From Citrobacter sp. MGH106 (GTDB taxonomy: Bacteria > Pseudomonadota > Gammaproteobacteria > Enterobacterales > Enterobacteriaceae), in assembly GCF_001037495.1 (NCBI RefSeq), contig NZ_KQ089822.1:3181938-3245937 (forward strand): a stretch of DNA of 64,000 nucleotides, in the 5' to 3' direction. Position numbers and translations under genes: made by a program. The notes under the pieces were generated by a model, which saw only the letters and a program-made list of their open reading frames with translations, ran no database searches and was not told the origin of the DNA. Shown here piece by piece: positions 57,419 through 64,000 of this stretch; within the stretch, counting starts at the first letter, position 1; each line of letters begins with the position of its first letter.

Positions 57419-58273
57419 ATGGATACCCTTAGCCGATTACTGATGCTTAACGACCCGCAGGGATCTATTGATAAAAATTGCCTGCTCAGCAGAGACTGGC
57501 AATTGCCACACGCTGCGGGCGAATTGTCAGTTATCCGCTGGCACACCGTGACCCAGGGGGCTGCCCAACTGGACATGCCTGATGGAACCTCGTTTACGCT
57601 TCGTGCTGGTTCGATTGTGATCCTTGCGCAAAACTCAGCGCATCGGCTTTGCCAGTCTGGTGAGGAACAAACGCATATCGTCTGCGGCAGTTTACGGCTA
57701 CCGCCCTCCTCTCGTTATTTTTTAACCACGCTGCCGGAAGCACTAATACTGGCACCGGATGAAAATAGCCACGTCGGCCACTGGCTCAGGGCGATGATTG
57801 TGCTACTTCAGGAAGAATCCTCAACCGACCTGCCGGGATCGGATGTGGTATGCAGTCAGCAGTGCGCAACGCTGTTCACACTCGCCGTTCGGCAATGGCT
57901 GACACAGGCTACGCCCGCAAAGAACGTACTAAGTTTGTTGTTGCACCCCAGACTGGGGGGCGTGGTTTTCCTGATGCTGGAATCGCCCGCGCATCCCTGG
58001 ACTGTGGAAGAACTGGCACAACGCGCGCATATGTCGCGGGCTAGTTTCGCGCAGTTATTCCGCGAGGTCTCAAACTCTACTCCACTCGCGGTATTAACCA
58101 CATTACGTCTGCAATTCGCCGCTCAGATGTTGTCACGTGGCTCTCAGCCACTGATTGTCATTGCCGAATCGGTAGGCTATGCCAGCGAGTCATCGTTTCA
58201 CAAAGTCTTTCTCCGACAATTCGGTTGCACGCCGGGAGAATACCGAAAACGGGTAAAAGCGCTGGAGTCATAG
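57419..58273 (+). CDS. rclR: AraC-family activator RclR (reactive chlorine sensor)
   Basis: Transcription activator of rclA, triggered by oxidation of cysteines. The 284-residue protein has an N-terminal cupin-like domain and C-terminal AraC helix-turn-helix pair (WTVEELAQRAHMSRASFAQL near residue 199, IAESVGYASESSFHKVFLRQ near residue 247). Cysteines in KNCLLS near residue 21 and IVCGS near residue 88 match E. coli RclR's sensing region. I chose ATG 57419 because CAGGAG lies just upstream; an earlier open stretch is discarded. Convergent with cusA. Confidence 0.94.
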   Translation: MDTLSRLLMLNDPQGSIDKNCLLSRDWQLPHAAGELSVIRWHTVTQGAAQLDMPDGTSFTLRAGSIVILAQNSAHRLCQSGEEQTHIVCGSLRLPPSSRYFLTTLPEALILAPDENSHVGHWLRAMIVLLQEESSTDLPGSDVVCSQQCATLFTLAVRQWLTQATPAKNVLSLLLHPRLGGVVFLMLESPAHPWTVEELAQRAHMSRASFAQLFREVSNSTPLAVLTTLRLQFAAQMLSRGSQPLIVIAESVGYASESSFHKVFLRQFGCTPGEYRKRVKALES

Positions 58274-58309
58274 CGCGCGCCCCGGTCAGAAGCACGCGCT
58301 TTCAGGACG

Positions 58310-61300
58310 CTATTTCTGAGAGCGATGTCGATGTAGCCACATCAGTTTATACGCCGCAGGAATGATAAATAGCGACAATAGCGGCGCGGTTATCATGCCG
58401 CCAATCATCGGCGCGGCAATACGACTCATGACTTCCGACCCGGCCCCTGTTCCCCACAATATTGGCAATAAACCGGCGATAATCACCGCCACGGTCATCG
58501 CCTTGGGACGAACACGAAGTACTGCCCCGTGGTAGAGCGCTTCATCCAGCTTATCCGCTGTAAAAGTTTGTGGATTTTCCAGAGCCGGTTCGGCTTCTAT
58601 GGCGTGACGCAGGTACATCAACATCACTACGCCAAACTCAGCGGCTACTCCTGCCAGTGCGATGAATCCGGTTCCGGTCGCTACCGACAGATGGAACCCC
58701 ATCCAGTAGAGGAACCAGATCCCCCCCACCAGCGCAAATGGCACGCTGGTAATAATCAGCAGCGCCTCTCCAACGCGACGGAATGCCAGATAAAGCAGCA
58801 CGAAAATAATCATTAGCGTCATCGGTACCATCAGTTTTAGCTTATGGCTGGCTCGCTCTAAAAGCTCAAACTGACCGGAGAACGCCACGCTGGTCCCCGA
58901 CTTTAACTGTACATTTTCGGCGATCGCTTTTTTTAGATCGTTAACCACCGAGACCATGTCGCGATCGCGTGCGTCGATATAGATCCAACTGGTGGGCCGT
59001 GCATTCTCGGTTTTCAGCATCGACGGTCCGGAAACGACCTTCACATCCGCCACATCAGCCAACGTGATCTGCTGTTTCATTGGAGTCAAAATCGGCAGTT
59101 GACGCAACGTTTCAGGGCTATCGCGGAAGCTTTGCGGATAGCGCAGATTGATCGGATAGCGTGCAATCCCTTCAACCGTTTCCCCCACCATGGCGCCCCC
59201 CACTGCCGAGGTAATAAACAGCTGCACATCACCTACGGTCATGCCATAGCGCGCGGCCTTCTCACGGTGAATATCCACACTGAGATAGCGACCACCTTCC
59301 AGTCGCTCCGCCAGTGCCGAAGCCACACCTGGTACGGTTCTGGCCACTTCTTCGATTTGCTCAGCCGTGGCGTCAATATCTGACAACACGGTCCCCGACA
59401 CCTTAATACCGATTGGGCTTTTGATCCCTGTGGAAAGCATATCGATACGGTTACGAATCGGCGGCACCCACAGATTCGCCAACCCAGGCAAGCGTACGGT
59501 TTTGTCCAGCTCCTCGATGATTTTGTCCATCGTCATCCCCGGACGCCACTGATCCTGTGGCTTCAGTTGGATCGTAGTTTCGACCATCTCCAGCGGCGCG
59601 GAGTCAGTTGCCGTTTCAGCCTTGCCGGTCTTACCAAACACGCGCGCCACTTCCGGAACTGTCATGATCAGCTTGTCGGTTTTTTGCAACATGTCCGCCG
59701 CTTGCGCCGCCGAAATCCCCGGCAGTGTTGATGGCATATACAGCAGGTCACCTTCATTAATCTGCGGTAGGAACTCGCCACCGACTTTATTAATCGGCCA
59801 GATAACCGTAAGAATCGACAGCACCGCCACCAGCAGGGTGGTCTTCGGCCAGTGCAGTACTTTCAGCAGTAGCGGATGGTAAATACGAATCAAGAAACGG
59901 TTGAGCGGATTACTACTTTCCGCCGGAATTTTGCCGCGGATCCAGAACCCCATCAGGATCGGGATCACCACGATTGCCAGAAACGCCGCCCCCGCCATGG
60001 CATAGGTTTTGGTAAACGCCAGCGGCCCAAAGAGCCGTCCCTCCTGCCCCTCAAGGGTGAAAATGGGAATAAACGACAGAGTAATAATCAGTAAGCTAAT
60101 AAACAGCGCCGGACCAACTTCTACCGAGGCGTTAGTGATCACCTGCCAGCGTGTTGCGTTATCCAGCTTTTCACCCGGATGCTGATGTTCCCACTCTTCC
60201 AACCGCTTATGCGCGTTCTCAATCATCACGATCGCGGCATCAACCATCGCGCCAACCGCGATGGCAATCCCACCAAGCGACATAATATTGGCGTTCAGTC
60301 CCTGAAAATGCATCACGATAAATGCAATACACAGGCCCAGCGGGAGAGAAATAATCGCGACCAGTGCCGAGCGGATATGCCACAAGAACAGAGCACAAAC
60401 CAGCGCCACGACGATAAACTCTTCCAGAAGCTTGTAGCTCAGGTTATCAATCGCACGATCAATTAGCTGACTGCGATCGTATGTTGTAACTACCTCAACG
60501 CCTTCCGGCAGGCTGCTTTTTAGCGTTTCAAGTTTGGTTTTAACGGCAGAGATCACCTCACGCGCATTTTTACCTGAACGCAGAATGACGACTCCGCCAG
60601 CCACTTCGCCTTCACCGTTCAGCTCAGCGATCCCACGACGCATTTCCGGTCCGATTTGTACGCGCGCAACATCACGCAGGTAAACCGGCACACCGTCTGC
60701 CCCTGACTTCAGTACAATGTTATTGAAATCATCGAGTGTTTGCAGATACCCGCTGGCCCGAACCATGTATTCCGCTTCCGCCATCTCCACGGAAGAACCG
60801 CCCGCTTCCTGGTTAGACGCATCCAGCGCAGACTTCACTTCAGACAAGCTGATGCCATATTGCGTCAGCTTCATTGGGTCAATAACGACCTGATACTCTT
60901 TGACCACTCCCCCAACCGAGGCGACTTCCGCCACGTTAGGGATGGTTTTCAGTTCATACTTTAAAAACCAGTCCTGAAGAGAACGTAATTCGGCCAGATC
61001 GTGTTTTCCGCTGCGATCCACCAATGCATATTCAAATATCCAGCCAACACCCGTGGCATCCGGTCCCATTTCCGCACTGACACCCGCTGGCAATTTCCCC
61101 TGCACCTGGTTGAGATATTCCAGGACGCGGGAGCGCGCCCAGTAAGGATCAGTGCCATCTTCAAAAATGACATATACGTAGGAGTCGCCAAACTGCGAAA
61201 AGCCACGGACTGTTTTAGCCCCCGGCACTGACAGCATGGTGGTGGTCAGTGGGTATGTAACCTGGTTTTCAACAATTTGCGGGGCCTGGCCGGGGTAGCT

Positions 61301-61453
61301 GGTTTTGATGATCACCTGAACATCAGAGAGATCCGGCAAAGCATCCACGGGCGTGTTGATGATGGTCCACGTTCCCCAGATGCTGAGAAATAACGCCCCC
61401 ATCATCACCAGAAAACGATTAGCTACCGAGCGACGGATAATCCATTCAATCAT
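58310..61453 (-). CDS. cusA: Copper/silver efflux RND transporter CusA
   Basis: Inner-membrane heavy-metal RND pump, 1047 residues, the same as E. coli CusA. It moves Cu(I) and Ag(I) from cytoplasm or periplasm to the CusC channel. It starts [19 protein letters not shown]; membrane segments cluster near residues 340-530 and 870-1030, including [20 protein letters not shown] near residue 394 with the acidic proton-relay residues. Met-rich periplasmic parts provide metal ligands. The start lies 11 bases past the cusB stop. Last gene of cusCFBA. Confidence 0.97.
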   Translation of the reverse strand: MIEWIIRRSVANRFLVMMGALFLSIWGTWTIINTPVDALPDLSDVQVIIKTSYPGQAPQIVENQVTYPLTTTMLSVPGAKTVRGFSQFGDSYVYVIFEDGTDPYWARSRVLEYLNQVQGKLPAGVSAEMGPDATGVGWIFEYALVDRSGKHDLAELRSLQDWFLKYELKTIPNVAEVASVGGVVKEYQVVIDPMKLTQYGISLSEVKSALDASNQEAGGSSVEMAEAEYMVRASGYLQTLDDFNNIVLKSGADGVPVYLRDVARVQIGPEMRRGIAELNGEGEVAGGVVILRSGKNAREVISAVKTKLETLKSSLPEGVEVVTTYDRSQLIDRAIDNLSYKLLEEFIVVALVCALFLWHIRSALVAIISLPLGLCIAFIVMHFQGLNANIMSLGGIAIAVGAMVDAAIVMIENAHKRLEEWEHQHPGEKLDNATRWQVITNASVEVGPALFISLLIITLSFIPIFTLEGQEGRLFGPLAFTKTYAMAGAAFLAIVVIPILMGFWIRGKIPAESSNPLNRFLIRIYHPLLLKVLHWPKTTLLVAVLSILTVIWPINKVGGEFLPQINEGDLLYMPSTLPGISAAQAADMLQKTDKLIMTVPEVARVFGKTGKAETATDSAPLEMVETTIQLKPQDQWRPGMTMDKIIEELDKTVRLPGLANLWVPPIRNRIDMLSTGIKSPIGIKVSGTVLSDIDATAEQIEEVARTVPGVASALAERLEGGRYLSVDIHREKAARYGMTVGDVQLFITSAVGGAMVGETVEGIARYPINLRYPQSFRDSPETLRQLPILTPMKQQITLADVADVKVVSGPSMLKTENARPTSWIYIDARDRDMVSVVNDLKKAIAENVQLKSGTSVAFSGQFELLERASHKLKLMVPMTLMIIFVLLYLAFRRVGEALLIITSVPFALVGGIWFLYWMGFHLSVATGTGFIALAGVAAEFGVVMLMYLRHAIEAEPALENPQTFTADKLDEALYHGAVLRVRPKAMTVAVIIAGLLPILWGTGAGSEVMSRIAAPMIGGMITAPLLSLFIIPAAYKLMWLHRHRSQK

Positions 61454-61464
61454 TTGTCATATCC

Positions 61465-62757
61465 TCAGTGTGCATGGGTCGCCGGAGCGGGCATTGCTGC
61501 GGCATCTGGCGCATCACTTTGCCGGGCCCGCATACGATCCAACGCACCGGAGATATTCGCCTCGGAGTCAATCAGGAACAGACCGCTGGAAACGACTTTT
61601 TCACCTTCAGCCAGACCAGAGCGAATAGCCGTTAGCCCCTGAGATTCATGGAATACCGCAACCTGCTTCGGTACAAACCGTCCTTCGTTATCAACGGTGA
61701 TCACCCGCTGCTCCGTGCCGGTATCAATCAGCGCTTTAGATGGGATAAGCAACATCGGTTCACTTTGCGTTTTCAACTTCAGATAAGCATTCATCCCCGG
61801 TTTAAGCGCCTCGTCAGGGTTATCAACCTGCAAACGTAGCTGGAGAGTTCGTGTGGTAGCATCGACGCTCGGCAGAATGCTCCACTTGCTGATGGTAAAG
61901 GGTTTATCAGGCCAGGCTGGCACGGTGATAGAAAACTGCGAGGCATCTTTAAGCAGCCAGGCGATAGACTCCGGGACCGACGCGCTGACCCACACCGGAT
62001 CCATACCCTGAATTTTCGCCACAACATTGTCTTTTGAAATGTTCATGCCGGTACGCAAATCAAATGCGGTAATCACCCCATCAATAGGTGCTCTCAGGGT
62101 GAAGCGTGTCTGAATTCTGCGGGTAGATGTTAAACGCTGAATGTCCGCCTCTGGCATACCGGCCAGACGTAACCTTTCCAGAATACCTTCAACCTGTGTG
62201 GCGGTACCGCCGGTCTCACGTAACAGCAGGTATTCACTCTGCGCCTCAACCCAATCCGGGATTGTCAGGTCGATTAGCGGCGCGCCTTTTTTAATTTTGT
62301 CACCCACGGTGAGCGGATAGACCTTTTCGATAAAACCAGCGGAACGCGCCTGCACAATGACAAACTGATATTCGTTATAACTGACGTTTGCTGGAAATGT
62401 TTGCGCATACAGTAATGGCCCACGGCGCACAGGTTCCGTTTTTAATCCCAGATTCTGAGTCTGAGTCGGATCGATACGCACTCCCGGCGCAGAAGCGCTC
62501 GCAGTCTCTTCATCGGCATACTTCGGGATCAGATCCATATCCATGAACGGCGATTTACCTGGCTTGTCAAAGCGTGTATTCGGATACATTGGGTCATACC
62601 AGAACAGAACTTTACGGGCTTCTTTTGGCGAAGGTGACGCTGTATCGGCCGAAACGTTTGCTGATGAAAAATAGGTATAAACACCGACAGAAATAATCCC
62701 ACCGGCAATCATGCCTGCGAGTATAAGCGCGGTATTTTTAATTTTTAAAGACGCCAT
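61465..62757 (-). CDS. cusB: Copper/silver efflux periplasmic adaptor CusB
   Basis: Membrane-fusion protein that joins CusA to CusC and takes metal from CusF, about 430 residues. It has an N-terminal membrane anchor (LILAGMIAGGIISVGVYTYF), then the N-terminal Met-containing metal region (KVLFWYDPMYPNTRFDKPGK near residue 50, SPFMDMDLIPKYADEE). Beta-barrel and lipoyl-like domains follow. ATG 62757 has GGAA 6 bases upstream; an in-frame ATG 4 codons earlier is weaker. The tail is His/Met/Ala-rich (PAPATHAH). Confidence 0.95.
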   Translation of the reverse strand: MASLKIKNTALILAGMIAGGIISVGVYTYFSSANVSADTASPSPKEARKVLFWYDPMYPNTRFDKPGKSPFMDMDLIPKYADEETASASAPGVRIDPTQTQNLGLKTEPVRRGPLLYAQTFPANVSYNEYQFVIVQARSAGFIEKVYPLTVGDKIKKGAPLIDLTIPDWVEAQSEYLLLRETGGTATQVEGILERLRLAGMPEADIQRLTSTRRIQTRFTLRAPIDGVITAFDLRTGMNISKDNVVAKIQGMDPVWVSASVPESIAWLLKDASQFSITVPAWPDKPFTISKWSILPSVDATTRTLQLRLQVDNPDEALKPGMNAYLKLKTQSEPMLLIPSKALIDTGTEQRVITVDNEGRFVPKQVAVFHESQGLTAIRSGLAEGEKVVSSGLFLIDSEANISGALDRMRARQSDAPDAAAMPAPATHAH

Positions 62758-62780
62758 AGTGATTTCCATTGCGCGAGTGT

Positions 62781-62810
62781 CTTACCCGCGTGCAAAACAA
62801 CCCGGGTAAG
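62781..62810. other. Hairpin between cusF and cusB
   Basis: Eight-bp perfect stem CTTACCCG / CGGGTAAG with a 14-base loop in the 77-base cusF-cusB gap, without a T-run. It may cap a cusC-cusF mRNA and raise CusF over the pump subunits. Confidence 0.5.
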
Positions 62811-62834
62811 AACAGAAGAGACCTGCGGACTTCG

Positions 62835-63182
62835 TTATTTACTGATGTGAATATCTCGTAAGACAGAGAGATTTCCCTGCTGCACAAAAGTAAACGCCAC
62901 TTTATCGCCTGGTTTAATATCATCAGCACGTGTATCTGAGACTTGCGTAAAACGCATCGTCATTGCGGGCCAGTTCACCGCCGGAATAGGCTCGTGTTTA
63001 ATGGTGATTTTTTTATTTTCTGTATCAATAGATTCAATCACACCGGTTGCGCTAATTGTTTGTTCCTGTTGAGCCGTTGGCTCCATATTCATCATGGAAC
63101 CATGCTGATGCTCATTTGCCTGAGCATTAAACATAACCACAGATAAAAAACTAAACAGAGCGGCTTTGGCGGTAATATTCAT
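62835..63182 (-). CDS. cusF: Periplasmic copper/silver metallochaperone CusF
   Basis: Small beta-barrel chaperone that hands Cu(I)/Ag(I) to CusB, 115 residues. A signal peptide ends near ANA/QANE (residue 22). The metal site is visible: His in IKHEPIP, Trp in NWPAM and two Met in WPAMTMRF, the His/Met/Met set with a cation-pi Trp known for CusF. ATG follows CAGGAGAATG. It is encoded between cusC and cusB as in E. coli. Confidence 0.96.
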   Translation of the reverse strand: MNITAKAALFSFLSVVMFNAQANEHQHGSMMNMEPTAQQEQTISATGVIESIDTENKKITIKHEPIPAVNWPAMTMRFTQVSDTRADDIKPGDKVAFTFVQQGNLSVLRDIHISK

Positions 63183-63232
63183 AAATCATTCTCCTGACAG
63201 TTTAATGCAACTTAAATATGACGAATATAGGG

Positions 63233-64000
63233 TTATTCCGCCCAACCGCCGCCTAAGGCAGCAAACAGTTTAATTTCATTAACCTGTTGGGCGTAATTAA
63301 GATCGAGCAGCGATTGCTGCGTTGCGAATAAAGAACGTTCTGCATCCAGCACCTCGATATAGCTCACTGCACCATTCTGATAAAGTGCTCTAGCGCGTTG
63401 CAAAGTGATCTGCAGGGACTCCAGATAGCGTTGCTGGGCGGTAATCTGATCGGCGAGGCTTTGACGTAACGCCAGCGCATCAGCCACCTCTTTAAACGCG
63501 TTCTGAATTTTTTGCTCGTAATTTACTACCGACTGTTGCTGACGAATTTCTGCCAGATCGAGATTTGACTGATTACGTCCGGCGTTAAAAATCGGAATAT
63601 CGATTTTCGGGACAAAGTTCCACATGCCGCTGGCGGCATTAAATAAGCTGGAGAGGTCGCTGCTGCTGGCGGATACTGAACTGGTTAGCGTAATTGACGG
63701 GAAAAATGCCGCTCGCGCAGCGCCAATATTGGCATTTGCCGCCATTAAAGCATGCTCAGCTTCCATAATATCTGGCCGCTGGAGCAGTATTTGCGAAGGG
63801 AGCGCTGGCGGCAACGTCACTGCTTTAATATCGCCATGGCTGCGCGACCGATCGTCTGGTAATTTTCCGTAGGTTCCGAGCAACAGCTGCAATGCATTAT
63901 TCGCCTGCGCCAGTTCACCTTTACGTTTTGCGATATCGCTGCGCGTACTTTCAATCACGCCCCGAGCCTGTTCCAACGCCAGAACATTGGTGCTTCCGGT
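63233..64000 (-). CDS. cusC: Outer-membrane efflux channel CusC, partial (N-terminus beyond right edge)
   Basis: TolC-type outer-membrane factor of the Cus system. The last 256 codons are visible; the frame stays open to base 64000. It shows the repeat-two helical hairpin (TGSTNVLALEQARGVIESTR at the edge, then PSQILLQRPDIMEAEHALMA) and the FFPSITLTSSVSAS strand of the second barrel half, and ends FAALGGGWAE. First gene of cusCFBA; signal peptide and promoter lie outside. Confidence 0.95.
   Translation of the reverse strand, partial: TGSTNVLALEQARGVIESTRSDIAKRKGELAQANNALQLLLGTYGKLPDDRSRSHGDIKAVTLPPALPSQILLQRPDIMEAEHALMAANANIGAARAAFFPSITLTSSVSASSSDLSSLFNAASGMWNFVPKIDIPIFNAGRNQSNLDLAEIRQQQSVVNYEQKIQNAFKEVADALALRQSLADQITAQQRYLESLQITLQRARALYQNGAVSYIEVLDAERSLFATQQSLLDLNYAQQVNEIKLFAALGGGWAE

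Noticed and set aside
1-64000. CRISPR arrays, tRNA or rRNA genes, prophage or insertion sequences
   Set aside because: None seen on reading; the repeats found are ERIC, REP and protein-coding repeats.

Overview
The window comes from an enterobacterial chromosome, most likely Citrobacter or a close relative. The backbone is the Escherichia coli 13-minute region read in reverse: entS, fepDGC, fepE, entF-ybdZ-fes, fepA-entD, ybdK-ybdJ, ybdF-nfsB, ybdG, pheP, cusCFBA. It also carries the romA-ramA/ramR multidrug-resistance regulators, which E. coli lacks but Salmonella, Klebsiella, Enterobacter and Citrobacter have. The genus call is inference from gene content; no rRNA or other marker is present.

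Positions 1-14058 hold the ferric-enterobactin block: exporter EntS (cut by the left edge), ABC importer FepDGC, the chain-length regulator FepE, the synthetase EntF with its MbtH partner YbdZ, the esterase Fes, the receptor FepA and the phosphopantetheinyl transferase EntD. Fur-box-like sequence lies in both divergent promoter regions (entS/fepD and fes/fepA). A short ERIC-type repeat sits between fepE and entF.

Positions 14062-25027 are an inserted sugar or polyol catabolic island: split transketolase, SorC-type regulator, FGGY kinase, a ribose-type ABC importer with a DUF2291 lipoprotein, and two short-chain dehydrogenases. Three near-identical 12-bp palindromes (GAATATWTATTC) flank the two operon promoters and are the best candidates for the regulator's operators. 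The substrate is unknown.

Positions 25070-40579 return to the backbone (GNAT, ybdK, ybdJ, ybdF, nfsB, ybdG, pheP), interrupted by romA-ramA/ramR with a clear RamR palindrome, by a divergent XRE regulator/MFS exporter pair, and by a LacI-controlled operon (MFS transporter, TIM-barrel isomerase, Gfo/Idh oxidoreductase, LacI regulator) preceded by two copies of GTAATCGATTAC 31 bp apart.

Positions 40965-58273 are a second large insertion, between pheP and cusA. It has a J-domain coiled-coil protein, a LuxR-type regulator, a 3112-residue autotransporter, and, convergent to it, a PilZ-LuxR-EAL operon that resembles the Klebsiella mrkHIJ c-di-GMP switch in order and sequence. In Klebsiella that switch controls type 3 fimbriae; here its neighbour is a giant autotransporter, so a c-di-GMP-controlled adhesin is the most interesting hypothesis in the window. 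It is followed by divergent rclA/rclR (hypochlorite response) without rclB or rclC. The window ends in the copper/silver efflux operon cusCFBA, with cusC cut by the right edge. I saw no rRNA, tRNA, CRISPR array, integrase or insertion sequence.
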